Shown: positions 26,344 through 36,622 of the stretch, one piece after another
How the letters are laid out: each line of letters begins with the position of its first letter
How positions within the stretch are numbered: the first letter of the stretch is position 1
Notes under the pieces: generated by a model
What the model saw: the letters and a program-made list of their open reading frames with translations, nothing else
Told to the model about the DNA's origin: nothing
Database searches by the model: none
Origin: an uncultured Bacteroidales bacterium
Lineage (GTDB): Bacteria > Bacteroidota > Bacteroidia > Bacteroidales > Bacteroidaceae
DNA length: 64,000 nucleotides
Direction of reading: 5' to 3'
Assembly: GCA_902778625.1 (NCBI GenBank)
Contig: CACYYM010000002.1
Location: 96,050-160,049, forward strand
Position numbers and translations under genes: made by a program

Positions 26344-26513
26344 CACGTCGAGTTCCTCAACTTAGCACGTCGAGTTTCTCAACTTAACACGTCGAGTTCC
26401 TCAACTTAACGTGTCGAGTTCTTCAACTTAACACGTCGAGTTCCTCAACTTAACACGTCGAGTTTCTCAACTTAACACGTCGAGTTCCTCAACTTAACGT
26501 GTCGAGTTTTGGT
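26344..26513 (-). repeat. 22-bp tandem array 5 (eight units) running into uvrA
   Basis: Seven full 22-bp units and one partial, almost identical, with core AACTCGACGTGTTAAGTTG on the minus strand. It is the longest array of the window. The uvrA stop codon (26489-26491) and the last five residues of UvrA are encoded by the unit nearest the gene. Confidence 0.97.
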
Positions 26514-29293
26514 TCTCCGCAGTAGAGAATCTCGCCGCCATTGCGTCCTCCACCTGGTCCCATCTCGATAATCCAGTCAGCAGAGCGTATGATGTCGGGA
26601 TTGTGCTCAATCACGATAATCGTGTTGCCTTTGTCCACAAGTTTTCCAAGCACGCTAAGCAGAACGCGAATGTCTTCGAAATGCAGTCCTGTCGTTGGTT
26701 CGTCGAGGATGTAGAGCGTGCGGCCCGTGTCCTTTCGGGCAAGTTCTGCAGCCAGCTTGACGCGTTGGCTTTCACCTCCTGAAAGGGTGTTGCTGGGCTG
26801 GCCAAGCTTTATGTAACCCAATCCGACTTCCTGCAAGACTTTGATCTTGCTGAGGATTGTGGGCTGATTCTGAAAGAACTCGACCGCTTGATTGATGGTC
26901 ATGTCGAGCACATCCGCTATGCTTTTGCCTCTGAACCTGACCTCGAGTGTCTCTCTGTTGTATCGCTTGCCTCGACATTCCTCGCAAGGAACGAAGACGT
27001 TGGGCAGGAAGTTCATCTCGATGGTGCGGTATCCGTTGCCTCCACAAGTTTCGCAACGGCCGCCTTTCACGTTGAAGGAGAAGCGTCCAGGCTTGTAACC
27101 TCTGATTCGAGCCTCAGGAAGTTCGACGAAGAGCTTGCGTATGTCGGTGAAGACATCTGTGTAAGTGGCTGGATTAGAGCGAGGTGTGCGGCCAAGAGGG
27201 CTCTGGTCTACGTCGATTATCTTGTCGATATTCTCCAGTCCCTCAATGGTGCGATAGGGCAGAGGCTCAGTGAGGGAACGGTAGAAATGCTTGCTCAGGA
27301 TGGGGTAGAGCGTTTCGCTAATGAGCGAACTCTTGCCGCTTCCGCTCACGCCAGTGATGCAAATAAGCTTGCCTAAAGGGATGGAGACGTCGATATTCTT
27401 GAGGTTGTGGCCTGTGCAGCCATTCAGTCGAAGCTCAAGACCGCTTCCTTTTCGGTATTCCGAGGGTGGGTCTATGCTCATTTCCCCTTTAAGATATTTG
27501 CTCGTCAGCGTGTCTGTCTTCAGCATTTCCTTGTATGTTCCTTGAAAGACGACTTCGCCTCCTCGACGACCTGCAAGTGGACCTATATCGACGATGTAGT
27601 CGGCATTCTCCATCATCTCGCGGTCGTGTTCCACCACAAGCACGGTGTTTCCCGCATCTCGAAGTGCCTGAAGCGAATGGATGAGCTTGATATTGTCGCG
27701 TTGATGCAGGCCGATGCTGGGTTCGTCGAGTATGTAAAGGACGCCCACAAGCTGGCTGCCAATCTGTGTTGCAAGGCGGATGCGCTGACTTTCGCCACCG
27801 GAAAGGCTCATCGAGGGACGCGAAAGCGACAGGTAATCAAGGCCGACATCAAGCAAGAACCTCAGTCTCGTCTTGATTTCCTTAGTGATTTCCTGTGCAA
27901 TAGCCTTTTGGCGTTCGCTCATTCTGCTGTCCAGACCTTCCAGCCATTCGTAGAGTTGACTCAGTTCCAGAGCAGAGACTTCTGCGATGTTCTTGCCGTC
28001 GAGCAGGAAGTGAAGACTCTCTTTCTTCAAGCGCTGCCCTTTGCATTCTGGACATTCGCAGGTTCCGCTGAACTGTTCAGCCCATCTCTGAGCTGCAGCT
28101 CCAACTTCTGCATCCTTCATCTGCTCAATGTACTTGACCAATCCGTCGAACTCCGTATAGACATCATTTGTGGTCTTAGCCTTGCTGGCAGGTATTCGAA
28201 TGCGTTCCGGACTGCCTTCCAATATCTCATCAATCGCTTCTTCCGGAACCTCGCCAAGCGGTGTGTCTGCCGTACAATCGTACTTCTCGAGCACAGCTTC
28301 CACTTGCCAGAATATCATGGCTTGCTTTGTTTTGCCAAGCGGAGCGAAGCCTCCATCGCGAAGCGAAAGGCTAGGGTCGGGGATAACCTTGTTCCTGTCG
28401 ATGATATGAACGAAGCCCAAGCCTTTGCAACGTGGGCAAGCACCTTGAGGACTATTAAATGAAAAGTCGTGGGGAGCAGGGTCGCGATAGGAGATACCGC
28501 TGGTTGGGCACATCAGGAGCTTGCTGTAATGCCGCACTTCGTTCGTGTCGATTTCGCAGACAAGCATTTCTCCTTCACCTTGCTTCATGGCAACTGCAAC
28601 GCTTTGAACCAGCCTCTTGTCGTCTTTGTCCTGCACTTGCAGACGGTCAATCACGACCTCTATGCTGTGATTCCTGTATCGGTCGAGCTTCATGTCAGGC
28701 ACAATCTCCTTCATCTCGCCATCAACACGTACGTAGATATATCCCTTGCGACGAATCGTCTCGAAGAGTTCCTTGTAGTGTCCCTTGCGGTTCTTGATGA
28801 GTGGAGCAAGCAAGATGATGCGTTTGCCAAGATATTCGTGCAGAAGCAAATCGATAATCTGCTCCTCTGTATAGCGCACCATCTTCTCGCCGCTAACGTA
28901 AGAAAAGGCTTCGGCTGTCCTTGCGTATAGCAGACGAAGGAAGTCGTAGATTTCTGTTGTTGTGCCAACCGTGCTTCGAGGGTTCTTGTTGGTGGTCTTC
29001 TGCTCGATGCTGATGACAGGACTGAGGCCTGTTATCTTATCGACATCAGGTCTCTCAATGTTGCCCATAAAGTTGCGGGCATAAGCGCTGAAGGTCTCGA
29101 TATATCGACGCTGACCTTCTGCATAAATAGTATCGAAGGCAAGAGAGGACTTACCGCTGCCGCTGAGGCCGGTAATAACGGTAAGGCTGTTGCGCGGAAT
29201 CTCTACATCCACATTCTTCAGGTTGTGGACGCGAGCACCTTCCACGCATATCTTATTATCACTCCTCGTAAGTTCCGCCTTCTTCCTCGCCAT
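26489..29293 (-). CDS. uvrA: Excinuclease ABC subunit A
   Basis: The damage-recognition ATPase of nucleotide excision repair. It is 934 residues with two ABC modules: Walker A GLSGSGKS (about 43-50) and GVSGSGKS (about 650), signatures LSGGESQR twice, and zinc modules ([16 protein letters not shown] with CEECRGKR). The first zinc module lacks one usual Cys (CPTS). The C-terminus stops at [14 protein letters not shown]; usual UvrA proteins continue about 20 residues with a conserved tail. The LDTLS end comes from 22-bp array 5. The start overlaps the CHU_C gene by 35 bp. Confidence 0.97.
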   Translation of the reverse strand: MARKKAELTRSDNKICVEGARVHNLKNVDVEIPRNSLTVITGLSGSGKSSLAFDTIYAEGQRRYIETFSAYARNFMGNIERPDVDKITGLSPVISIEQKTTNKNPRSTVGTTTEIYDFLRLLYARTAEAFSYVSGEKMVRYTEEQIIDLLLHEYLGKRIILLAPLIKNRKGHYKELFETIRRKGYIYVRVDGEMKEIVPDMKLDRYRNHSIEVVIDRLQVQDKDDKRLVQSVAVAMKQGEGEMLVCEIDTNEVRHYSKLLMCPTSGISYRDPAPHDFSFNSPQGACPRCKGLGFVHIIDRNKVIPDPSLSLRDGGFAPLGKTKQAMIFWQVEAVLEKYDCTADTPLGEVPEEAIDEILEGSPERIRIPASKAKTTNDVYTEFDGLVKYIEQMKDAEVGAAAQRWAEQFSGTCECPECKGQRLKKESLHFLLDGKNIAEVSALELSQLYEWLEGLDSRMSERQKAIAQEITKEIKTRLRFLLDVGLDYLSLSRPSMSLSGGESQRIRLATQIGSQLVGVLYILDEPSIGLHQRDNIKLIHSLQALRDAGNTVLVVEHDREMMENADYIVDIGPLAGRRGGEVVFQGTYKEMLKTDTLTSKYLKGEMSIDPPSEYRKGSGLELRLNGCTGHNLKNIDVSIPLGKLICITGVSGSGKSSLISETLYPILSKHFYRSLTEPLPYRTIEGLENIDKIIDVDQSPLGRTPRSNPATYTDVFTDIRKLFVELPEARIRGYKPGRFSFNVKGGRCETCGGNGYRTIEMNFLPNVFVPCEECRGKRYNRETLEVRFRGKSIADVLDMTINQAVEFFQNQPTILSKIKVLQEVGLGYIKLGQPSNTLSGGESQRVKLAAELARKDTGRTLYILDEPTTGLHFEDIRVLLSVLGKLVDKGNTIIVIEHNPDIIRSADWIIEMGPGGGRNGGEILYCGEPKLDTLS

Positions 29294-29996
29294 TATTGTA
29301 TCCAGAAATGACGTTTATGGCTTTCTTGATGTTGTAGTCGATACCGTCGCTGCCTTTAGCTGAGACATTGAGGAAATAAACGCCATCCGGCACGGTTTTG
29401 CCGTTCACCTTTCCATCCCAGGAGCCATGAACATCGTCCCACGAATAAAGTTTTTTGCCCCAACGGTTGAAGATGGCTGCATGAAATTTCACGATTCCTT
29501 TGAAACCATCTTTGGGGTGGAGAGTCTCGTTCCATTCGTCTCCATTCGGCGAGAAGCCGTTAGGGAACTCCAGTTTGCTCTCGCTCATCGTAAAGATGAT
29601 GTACTTCGCATCTTCTCCTTCCTGAGGGAACTCGTAATCCTCTGTGCCTTCCTCTCCATAGAAGATGGCTTTAAGTTGAACAGTGTAGCTGCCGCTTTCG
29701 CTAAACTCGTATTCGAATGTCTCGTCGTTCCTTCGCACAAGAATAGTCGCTGGATTGTCTGTCTTCCACATCGTCCACTCGTACCAGACCTGACTCTTGA
29801 AGCCGTCAGGAATGGTGGGATTTGCAGTAAACACAACACGGAAGAGAGAGCTGAGCGTTTGTCCGTTCACATCGCCCGTCTCCTCTTCGCCTTTATCGTT
29901 CGTCGTATAGTATGTGCCGACAGGGTCAACTGTTGGTATCTGTGCCCAAGCCCAAAGAGGCAAAAGAGCTAGAAGAAGGAATAAAATACGCTTCAT
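29259..29996 (-). CDS. Secreted protein with gliding-motility/CHU_C C-terminal domain
   Basis: A 245-residue exported protein. The signal peptide MKRILFLLLALLPLWAWAQ precedes an N-terminal beta region and a C-terminal domain of the CHU_C (type B T9SS sorting-like) kind, recognised from FPNGFSPNGDEWNE, IFNRWGKKLYSWDD, SWDGKVNGKTVPDGVYF. Its native role is unknown. ATG 29996 is chosen for the signal peptide. It is promoter-proximal to uvrA, an odd pairing for a DNA repair gene. Confidence 0.85.
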   Translation of the reverse strand: MKRILFLLLALLPLWAWAQIPTVDPVGTYYTTNDKGEEETGDVNGQTLSSLFRVVFTANPTIPDGFKSQVWYEWTMWKTDNPATILVRRNDETFEYEFSESGSYTVQLKAIFYGEEGTEDYEFPQEGEDAKYIIFTMSESKLEFPNGFSPNGDEWNETLHPKDGFKGIVKFHAAIFNRWGKKLYSWDDVHGSWDGKVNGKTVPDGVYFLNVSAKGSDGIDYNIKKAINVISGYNNGEEEGGTYEE

Positions 29997-30013
29997 ATTG
30001 TACATTATTTGTG

Positions 30014-30021
30014 CAAATGTA
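30014..30021 (-). promoter_or_regulatory. -7 box of the CHU_C-uvrA unit
   Basis: TACATTTG on the minus strand fits TAnnTTTG, 17 nt before ATG 29996. Confidence 0.5.
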
Positions 30022-30033
30022 AAAAAAAACTGT

Positions 30034-30060
30034 GAACTATGAACTATGAATTATGAACTT
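30034..30060. repeat. 7-bp-period microarray in a divergent promoter gap
   Basis: Units GAACTAT, GAACTAT, GAATTAT and GAACTT lie between the divergent CHU_C and LysM genes. Confidence 0.8.
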
Positions 30061-30065
30061 TTTTG

Positions 30066-30073
30066 TACTTTTG
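30066..30073 (+). promoter_or_regulatory. -7 box placing transcription start at the LysM gene ATG
   Basis: TACTTTTG fits TAnnTTTG and ends only five bases before ATG 30079, so the transcript would be leaderless. Confidence 0.55.
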
Positions 30074-30078
30074 CATAA

Positions 30079-31401
30079 ATGAAACGAATTTTAATACTCA
30101 TTTATTGTCTTTGCCCGTTGCTTTTATGCGGACAAAACATTCTTTCGACGCTCGACAACATGCGTTCGGTCGTTAAAGGCGAGACGTGGGAAAGCATAGC
30201 AGCTAGCGAGGGCATTTCTATCGCTGAACTGCAAGCTGCTAATCCAGACGTGAAGACTTCGAAGCTCAAGAAGGGCACGTTACTGATTATTCCCAAGAAG
30301 CCAGAGCGTGTTGCAGCGGCTGTTGTTGAGGAACCCGAAAAGCCTGTAGCTGTTATCCGTACTGCCATTTCGAACCTGAAGGTTGGCGTCTTACTTCCAC
30401 TTGCCGATAAGAGAATGGTGGAGTTCTATCGTGGCTTACTGATGGCGGCAGACAGCGTTCGCAAGAGTGGCGTCAATCTCGACATTCATGCATGGGATTG
30501 CGGAACGACAACTGCTCATATAGAAGCATTGCTTCCCAATTTGAAAGAACTTGATGTCCTTTTCGGTCCTGCTTCTGCAACACAGATTCCGCCTGTTGCT
30601 GAAGTGTGCAAGGAACAAGGCATCCGCCTGGTTCTGCCTTTCTATAGCGGTCAGAATTTGCAGGACTATCCGCTCGTCTATAATGCGACTGCTCCAAGCA
30701 CGTATCTCTACGATTCTGCATTGAAGAAGTTGATGAGCTTCTATCCTGACATGAGCTATGTGATTGTCCACAGCGGCAATGCTGACAATAAAGGGACGAA
30801 CCTTTCGGAAGCTGTTTCACGCGCGTTGACGCAGAAGACGGTAACAACAAGAACGCTTGAGCTTGAGGGAAATGACTTCGCTTACGAGTCTGCGTTCAAT
30901 CAGTTCCGCCAGAATGTGATTGTGCTCGACAACAGTAATGTGGCTACTTTGAACAGCCTTCTTGCACATCTCAAAGCTTTCAAGGCGAAGCATTCGCAGT
31001 ACCGCATCTCTCTGTTGGGCTTTGACGGCTGGCAAGATGATGCGTCTGTAGCTCTCGAAGACCTCTTTGCCTTCGACACCTTCATTGTAAGTCCTTATTA
31101 TTATAATATGTGGGACGACAGGACTAAGGAGTTCGAGAGCAACTATGTGTCGAACTTCCACACGTCTGTCATATTGAACAACCCTCGTTTTGCTGCTCTT
31201 GGTTTCGACCTCGGATGCTACTTTATGTCGGGTCTTGCCAATCTTGGCGACACTTTCGAACAGATGCAGAGCGGCATCCAGCAGCAGCCCTACCAGAGCT
31301 GGCTTCGCTTCGAGCGCAATACCTCCGGCATAAGCTTCTTCAACAGCTTTGTACAGTTCATCCACTACACAACCGACAATAAAGTTGAGCTAATAAGATG
31401 A
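30079..31401 (+). CDS. LysM protein with periplasmic-binding-protein-like domain
   Basis: A 440-residue exported protein. After a signal peptide (to LLLCGQ, about residue 18) comes one LysM peptidoglycan-binding motif (about 32-75: VKGETWESIAASEGISIAEL ... LLIIPKK). A type I periplasmic-binding fold follows, resembling the Leu/Ile/Val-binding and LpoA-like families (about 100-440: VGVLLPLADKR, DVLFGPASA). It probably senses or scaffolds at the cell wall rather than feeding a transporter, since no ABC genes are adjacent. It overlaps the PorT-like gene by ATGA. Confidence 0.85.
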   Translation: MKRILILIYCLCPLLLCGQNILSTLDNMRSVVKGETWESIAASEGISIAELQAANPDVKTSKLKKGTLLIIPKKPERVAAAVVEEPEKPVAVIRTAISNLKVGVLLPLADKRMVEFYRGLLMAADSVRKSGVNLDIHAWDCGTTTAHIEALLPNLKELDVLFGPASATQIPPVAEVCKEQGIRLVLPFYSGQNLQDYPLVYNATAPSTYLYDSALKKLMSFYPDMSYVIVHSGNADNKGTNLSEAVSRALTQKTVTTRTLELEGNDFAYESAFNQFRQNVIVLDNSNVATLNSLLAHLKAFKAKHSQYRISLLGFDGWQDDASVALEDLFAFDTFIVSPYYYNMWDDRTKEFESNYVSNFHTSVILNNPRFAALGFDLGCYFMSGLANLGDTFEQMQSGIQQQPYQSWLRFERNTSGISFFNSFVQFIHYTTDNKVELIR

Positions 31402-32120
31402 AACGCCTCTTCCTTTTTTCTTATTTCCTTCTTCTCATATTGTCGCCTGTTTTTGCTCAAGTTGGCGAGCCTCGCACAGACCTTGCTATCGGCGGTAGCG
31501 GCGGTGTTGCTTTGAATAGCGTCTCGTTCAAGCCTTCTGTCAAGCAAAGCATGAAACCTGGAGCAACCATTGGCATTACGGCTCGATACACTTGCGAGAA
31601 GTATTTCAGCTTGCTTTGTGCTTTTCAGGGAGAACTTAACTATTCGCAAGCTGGCTGGAAGGAAACGCCCCAAGCCTCTGGGTCTGGCGAGACACAGGAT
31701 GGCACATATCAGCGAACCGTACATTATGTCCAGATGCCTTTGCTTGCCAACCTCGGCTACGGAAAGGAGAGAGGCGGAGTGAAAGGCTTCCTCGTGATTG
31801 GTCCGCAGCTGAGCTTCTGCATAGGCGAGACTGTGAAGACGACCGGCAACGGTGCGGGCTTTATCCCATATCAGCTTAACGGACTGCCCAATCAGCACGA
31901 ACTGAAGGTAGAAAAGAAGTTCGAGTATGGCATTACAGGCGGTCTCGGAATGGACATCAGCACGAAGAAAGGACACCACTTCATTGTTGAGGGCCGCTAC
32001 TTCTACGGTTTGAGCGACATGTTCGGGAATTCGAAGAAAGACCCCTTCGCTCGTAGTGCAAACGGCACCATCACAGCAAAAGTCTCTTATCTCTTCGACA
32101 TCAAGAAAACGAACCTGTAG
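31398..32120 (+). CDS. PorT-family outer-membrane beta-barrel protein
   Basis: A 240-residue outer-membrane barrel with a signal peptide (ending SPVFAQ, about residue 21) and alternating amphipathic strands, closing with TITAKVSYLF. It matches the porin/PorT-like family of Bacteroidetes, some members of which are needed for type IX secretion; whether this one is cannot be told. It is translationally coupled to the LysM gene, suggesting a linked cell-envelope role, and faces dnaG convergently across array 6. Confidence 0.8.
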   Translation: MKRLFLFSYFLLLILSPVFAQVGEPRTDLAIGGSGGVALNSVSFKPSVKQSMKPGATIGITARYTCEKYFSLLCAFQGELNYSQAGWKETPQASGSGETQDGTYQRTVHYVQMPLLANLGYGKERGGVKGFLVIGPQLSFCIGETVKTTGNGAGFIPYQLNGLPNQHELKVEKKFEYGITGGLGMDISTKKGHHFIVEGRYFYGLSDMFGNSKKDPFARSANGTITAKVSYLFDIKKTNL

Positions 32121-32128
32121 CTGGTCAC

Positions 32129-32240
32129 TCAATTTAACGTGGTGAGTTGGCAAACTTAACGTGGTGAGTTGGCAAACTTAACGTGGTGTGTTTGCAAAGA
32201 TAACGTGTTAAGTTTGGTAAGATAACGTGGTGTGTTTTGG
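32129..32240 (+). repeat. 22-bp tandem array 6 (five units)
   Basis: Five units with core AAACTTAACGTGGTGAGTT, the last two diverged and the final one lengthened by two bases. The array fills the gap between the convergent PorT-like and dnaG genes and ends two bases before the dnaG stop codon. Confidence 0.95.
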
Positions 32241-32242
32241 AT

Positions 32243-34255
32243 TTACTTGAGGACAACGCGGTCGCCACACATTTTGGCGAGTTCGTTGGAGAGTTTTGTC
32301 TTTTCGCTGAATGCCTTCAGAAGCTCGCGATACTGCTCTTTGTCCTGCTTTATTTCAGGCTGCTTCATCTGTTCGATAATGCTCTGAAGCTCTTTCTGTA
32401 CAATGCCGAGCTTGTAGCTGGCAATCAGGTTTGGAACAACTTCATCAAGACGCTCTTCGTCTTCCTCTTCGCCATGCAGCTTGCTGAGCTCAACTGGGTC
32501 TGTTCCAAGCTTTAGGGCAAGTTCGCGAATTTGCTCGTCAGGATGATTGTTGAAGTATTGCTCAGCGCAGAAGTTGGGCGTCTTGATGTGCTCAACAGCC
32601 TCTTCGAGCATCTGCTTGTAAACTGGCGTCTGAAGCTCAATATCGTCGTCCTTGAGGCTTAGCGATATGTACTCAGCCACGCTCAAAGGCACCTCTTGTC
32701 CGTCATTGTCCTCGACGGTGCACATTATCTTCTCGCCATAACGGATAATCATCTGAACGATAGGAGTTTCGGAAGCTACCACAAAACCACGCTGAGGCGA
32801 GACTTTCGTTTCTTGAGGCTGTCTCTCCTGTTCTGTGGAGGTGGGATGAAGCTGCTGCTGTGCTTGTCTCTGCACCCTTTCCAATTCCTTTTGTCTATCC
32901 GTATTCAACTTGTCTCTTTGCGTATTGACGGCTTTTTCGATGAGTCGCTCAGGCATTTGAAGCTGTTGAGCAGCGTGGCGGATATAAACCGTTCGCTTTA
33001 TCTCGTCGGGAATGACGGCGATACTCTCCGCAACATTATGTATGAGACGCTCCTCTGCATCAGGTTCGCCCTTCTTGGCTCCGATTGCGTGTGTTGCCTT
33101 ATAGGTGATAAAGTCAACCTGATTGTCTTGCAAATACTGCTGATATTCTGTTGCAGAGTGCTTCTGGGCAAAGCTGTCGGGGTCGTCACCATCAGGCAGC
33201 AGAAGCAGCTTGACGTTCATGCCTTCAGCAAGAAGCATATCAATTCCGCGTTCGCTTGCATGTATGCCGGCATCATCGCCGTCGAAGATGACCGTGATGT
33301 TGCTCGTGATACGGTGAATGAGGTGAATCTGTTCGGCTGTTAGGGCTGTGCCAGACGACGAAACGACGTTCTCGATTCCTTGCTGATGCATCGCCATTAC
33401 GTCAGTGTAGCCCTCCACAAGGTAGCAGAGATCTGCCTTTCGGATGGCTTGACGCGCTTGAAAGAGGCCGAAAAGCTCCTTCCTTTTGCTATAAACGATA
33501 CTCTCTGGCGAGTTCTGATACTTGATTGCAACGCCCTTCGTCGCAGCATCGAGCACTCGACCGCCAAAACCTGCCACACGTCCGCTTGCCGTAAAGATGG
33601 GCCACATCACACGTCCGAAGAATCGGTCACGCAGACTTCCATCTTCGCGCTTCAAACTGAGGCCAGTTCCAATGCTCAGCCGCGGCTCCATCTCGTTCTG
33701 GTTGTTCACGAGATAACGCTCCTGATAACCTTCCTTCAGGGCGTCCGCAGAGAGTGAAACCTTCTTGCTGTTCGGACAATAACCCACTTGGAACTTCTCC
33801 AAGATGTCGTCCCTGAAGCCTCGATTACGGAAGTAAGCCAGGCCGATAGCCTTGCCGTCGGGCGTTTCCCAAAGTTGTTTCTTGAACCAGTCTCGCGCCC
33901 ATTCGTTGAGAATGAACATGCTCTCGCGGTCGCCTCTCGACTGAATCTCTTCTTGCGTCAGCTCTTTCTCCTCAATCTTAATGCCGTACTTCTTTGCCAA
34001 ATATCGCAGGGCATCGGGGTAGGAGAGCTGTTCGTGCTTCATGATAAACCCGACAGGACTGCCGCCTTCGCCGCAAGCAAAGCACTTGCAGTAGTTGCGG
34101 GCAGGCGATACCATAAACGAAGGCGTGCGGTCGTCGTGGAAAGGACAGAGTCCCTTCAGGTTGGAGCCTGCACGCTTCAACGTAACGAAGTCAGAGACAA
34201 CGTCCACGATGTTTGCAGCATCAAGTATCTTGTCAACGGTAATGCGGTCAATCAT
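32243..34255 (-). CDS. dnaG: DNA primase
   Basis: It synthesises RNA primers for replication. The 670-residue protein has the CHC2 zinc domain (CPFHDDRTPSF ... CKCFACGEGG, residues about 38-66), the primase core, and the TOPRIM domain (VEGYTDVMAMHQQG and IFDGDDAG, about 265-325). A C-terminal helicase-binding region begins near residue 430 after a Gln-rich linker. It is the last gene of the bL25-pth-pepT-S4-dnaG operon. Confidence 0.97.
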   Translation of the reverse strand: MIDRITVDKILDAANIVDVVSDFVTLKRAGSNLKGLCPFHDDRTPSFMVSPARNYCKCFACGEGGSPVGFIMKHEQLSYPDALRYLAKKYGIKIEEKELTQEEIQSRGDRESMFILNEWARDWFKKQLWETPDGKAIGLAYFRNRGFRDDILEKFQVGYCPNSKKVSLSADALKEGYQERYLVNNQNEMEPRLSIGTGLSLKREDGSLRDRFFGRVMWPIFTASGRVAGFGGRVLDAATKGVAIKYQNSPESIVYSKRKELFGLFQARQAIRKADLCYLVEGYTDVMAMHQQGIENVVSSSGTALTAEQIHLIHRITSNITVIFDGDDAGIHASERGIDMLLAEGMNVKLLLLPDGDDPDSFAQKHSATEYQQYLQDNQVDFITYKATHAIGAKKGEPDAEERLIHNVAESIAVIPDEIKRTVYIRHAAQQLQMPERLIEKAVNTQRDKLNTDRQKELERVQRQAQQQLHPTSTEQERQPQETKVSPQRGFVVASETPIVQMIIRYGEKIMCTVEDNDGQEVPLSVAEYISLSLKDDDIELQTPVYKQMLEEAVEHIKTPNFCAEQYFNNHPDEQIRELALKLGTDPVELSKLHGEEEDEERLDEVVPNLIASYKLGIVQKELQSIIEQMKQPEIKQDKEQYRELLKAFSEKTKLSNELAKMCGDRVVLK

Positions 34256-34282
34256 GAAAATATACGATTTGACTATTTACTA

Positions 34283-34717
34283 CTAATCCTCGCTGTCATC
34301 CAGGTCGAACTCGAAGTCGCCATAGAACTCAGGCACATCGTTCTGGAAGTCTTCCAGGCTGCGGCGGTCTTTCTTTGTGGGGCGACCTGTGCCTTTTGCT
34401 CTGCCCACGAAGCCGCTTATCTTGCTCATCTCGAGGAGTTCGTACTGGTCGGGCGTTGTGACGTTCTCCAGCACCTCTGGAATGAGTTTGGCTCCGACGC
34501 GCCGTTCGATGGGCTGAAGTACTCGGAAGCTGTATGTGATGGGCGGTTTGCGTACGCTCACCACATCGCCAGCCTTAATCATTCGGCTGGCCTTAAGCTG
34601 CGTGCTGCCCAAGCTCACTTGCCCTTTCTTGCAAGCGGCAGCGGCTATGGTGCGCGTCTTGAAGATGCGAGCTGCCCAAAGCCATTTGTCTATCCGAGCT
34701 TCAGAACTTGAGTCCAT
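34283..34717 (-). CDS. S4-domain RNA-binding protein (Hsp15-like)
   Basis: A 144-residue protein beginning with an S4 RNA-binding domain (RIDKWLWAARIFKTRTIAA at about residues 8-26, KGQVSLGSTQLKASRMIKAGD) and ending in a highly acidic tail (EFYGDFEFDLDDSED). It resembles Hsp15/HslR, which rescues stalled 50S subunits carrying nascent chains. Its placement in an operon with pth, which frees peptidyl-tRNA, fits that role. The start codon lies in a 7-bp microarray. Confidence 0.85.
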   Translation of the reverse strand: MDSSSEARIDKWLWAARIFKTRTIAAAACKKGQVSLGSTQLKASRMIKAGDVVSVRKPPITYSFRVLQPIERRVGAKLIPEVLENVTTPDQYELLEMSKISGFVGRAKGTGRPTKKDRRSLEDFQNDVPEFYGDFEFDLDDSED

Positions 34718-34745
34718 AGTCTATAGTTATGAGTCCATAGTTATT
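34711..34745 (-). repeat. 7-bp-period microarray at the S4-protein start
   Basis: Plus-strand units AGTCCAT, AGTCTAT, AGTTATG, AGTCCAT, AGTTATT. The first contains the start codon of the S4 gene. Confidence 0.85.
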
Positions 34746-34776
34746 TCTTCACAAAACTTCGGGCGTAGCCTTATTA

Positions 34777-34797
34777 AATTATGAATTATGAACTAGT
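34777..34797 (-). repeat. 7-bp-period microarray at the pepT stop
   Basis: Two perfect AATTATG units and one variant. The pepT stop codon (34779-34781) and its last codons lie inside it. Confidence 0.7.
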
Positions 34798-36005
34798 TTG
34801 CATATGTTCACGACGACCATCATAGCTTTCTCCATGCTTTGGATTGGCACGAACTCGTGGCGACCGTGGAAGTTCAATCCGCCAGCGAAGATGTTGGGGC
34901 AGGGGAGTCCTTTGAAGCTGAGCTGAGCGCCGTCTGTACCGCCACGAATGGGCACTACGTTGCAGAAGCCGCAAGCCTCTTCGATGGCTTTCTTGGCAAT
35001 GTCTGTCACCTGCGGTTTGTCCTGCAGCTGGCTCAACATGTTATAGTATTGGTCCTTAACCTCAGTCGTTACTGTGTTCTCTCCGTACTTTGCGTTCAGT
35101 TTCTCAGCAATGTCGAGCACGACCTGTTTGCGGAGCTGGAAGATGCCGCTGTTGTGGTCGCGGATGATGTAAGAAAGTTGTGCATCTTCTACAGTGCCGC
35201 TTAAACCTGTCAGGTGGAAGAAGCCTTCGTAGCCCTCTGTTGTCTCAGGTCTCTCATTCTCAGGCATTAAGGCTGCGAACTCTGAAGCAATGATACAAGC
35301 GTTCTTCATCTTTCCTTTAGCATAACCTGGATGCACGTTGCAGCCTTTGATGAGTATCTTTGCGCTGGCTGCATTGAAGTTCTCGTACTCCAGTTCGCCC
35401 ACTTCGCTGCCGTCCATCGTGTAGGCCCATTCGCAGCCAAACTTCTCGACGTTGAACAGATGAGCTCCTGCGCCAATCTCCTCGTCGGGATTGAAAGCGA
35501 CGCGAATCTTGCCGTGCTTGATTTCTGGATGCGCCATCAGGTAGGTCATGGCGGTCACAATCTCGGCAATGCCTGCTTTGTCGTCGGCTCCGAGGAGTGT
35601 GTGGCCGTCGGTAACGATGAGATCCTCGCCGATATGCTCCTTGAGTTCGGGGAACTGGCTGACGGTCGTCACGATGCCAGCTTCCTTGCAGAGCACGATA
35701 TCCTGTCCGTCGTAGTTCTCGATGATGCGAGGCTTGATGTCTGCGCCACTGCAATCAGGACTTGTGTCCATGTGGGCTATGAAGCCGATTGTGGGCACCT
35801 GCTTTTCCGTATTGGCGGGCAGAGTGGCGTAAATGTAGCCGTGCTCGTCCATTTCGACTTCTTTGAGGCCAAGCTGAGTGAGTTCGTCGCGCAGATACTT
35901 TGCCAAAGCCAGTTGTTTTTCTGTACTTGGGCATTGCGTTTCATTCTCTTCGCTGCTTTGTGTGTCGAAGCTGACGTAACGGAGAAATCTTTCTACTAAT
36001 TCCAT
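34779..36005 (-). CDS. pepT: Tripeptide aminopeptidase (peptidase T)
   Basis: It removes the N-terminal residue from tripeptides in the cytoplasm. The 408-residue M20B metallopeptidase shows the zinc-site motifs [13 protein letters not shown] (about residues 75-87), [13 protein letters not shown] (about 138-150) and [11 protein letters not shown] (about 172-182). The start lies five bases after the pth stop. The C-terminal HNS is encoded within a 7-bp microarray. Confidence 0.97.
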   Translation of the reverse strand: MELVERFLRYVSFDTQSSEENETQCPSTEKQLALAKYLRDELTQLGLKEVEMDEHGYIYATLPANTEKQVPTIGFIAHMDTSPDCSGADIKPRIIENYDGQDIVLCKEAGIVTTVSQFPELKEHIGEDLIVTDGHTLLGADDKAGIAEIVTAMTYLMAHPEIKHGKIRVAFNPDEEIGAGAHLFNVEKFGCEWAYTMDGSEVGELEYENFNAASAKILIKGCNVHPGYAKGKMKNACIIASEFAALMPENERPETTEGYEGFFHLTGLSGTVEDAQLSYIIRDHNSGIFQLRKQVVLDIAEKLNAKYGENTVTTEVKDQYYNMLSQLQDKPQVTDIAKKAIEEACGFCNVVPIRGGTDGAQLSFKGLPCPNIFAGGLNFHGRHEFVPIQSMEKAMMVVVNICKLVHNS

Positions 36006-36010
36006 GTCTC

Positions 36011-36574
36011 CTATTTATTATTAAAATTACACATTGCGAACTGTATGCCGCTGAGGGCGAAGGCTTTGATGGCATCGCAGGCCACGAGTGCCTTTTCGTT
36101 GACAATTTGCTCCTCTTCGGGCGAGAACTTGCTGAGCACGAAATCGACCTGATAGCCTTGCGGAAAGTCGTTGCCTATGCCGAAGCGAAGGCGGTTGTAG
36201 CCCTGTCCGCCAAGTGTCTGAGCAATATGCTTGAGGCCGTTGTGGCCGCCGTCGCTGCCGCCCATGCGGATGCGGATGGTGCCAAGCGGAAGGCTGAGGT
36301 CGTCAACCACAACGAGCATGTTCTCGACGGGTATCTTTTCCTGCAGGAGCCAGTAGCGGACAGCATTGCCCGAGAGGTTCATGTAGGTGGACGGCTTGAG
36401 CAGTACCAGCTCTGCGTTTTTCACTCGCATGTGGGCTATGAAGCCGTAACGACGGTCCTCAAAAGCAGTATTGGACGCCTTAGCAAGGGCGTCCAATACT
36501 CTGAATCCTATGTTGTGGCGGGTGCCATCGTACTCGAGGCCGATGTTGCCCAAGCCAACAATGAGGTACTTCAT
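36011..36574 (-). CDS. pth: Peptidyl-tRNA hydrolase
   Basis: It releases peptides from prematurely dropped peptidyl-tRNAs. The 187-residue protein shows the Pth signatures [18 protein letters not shown] (catalytic His near residue 21), [10 protein letters not shown] and [12 protein letters not shown]. The start is preceded by a 7-bp microarray in which most units contain ATG, so several potential starts lie close together, but only ATG 36574 gives the conserved N-terminus. Confidence 0.97.
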   Translation of the reverse strand: MKYLIVGLGNIGLEYDGTRHNIGFRVLDALAKASNTAFEDRRYGFIAHMRVKNAELVLLKPSTYMNLSGNAVRYWLLQEKIPVENMLVVVDDLSLPLGTIRIRMGGSDGGHNGLKHIAQTLGGQGYNRLRFGIGNDFPQGYQVDFVLSKFSPEEEQIVNEKALVACDAIKAFALSGIQFAMCNFNNK

Positions 36575-36607
36575 TTCACATTTACCATTTGCCCATTTAC
36601 CATTTAC
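36572..36607 (-). repeat. 7-bp-period microarray at the pth start
   Basis: Units CATTTCA, CATTTAC, CATTTGC, an 8-bp CCATTTAC and CATTTAC span the bL25-pth gap. The pth start codon is in the first unit. Read on the minus strand, each unit carries an ATG. Confidence 0.85.
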
Positions 36608-36622
36608 AAATGGTTGGAAGTT

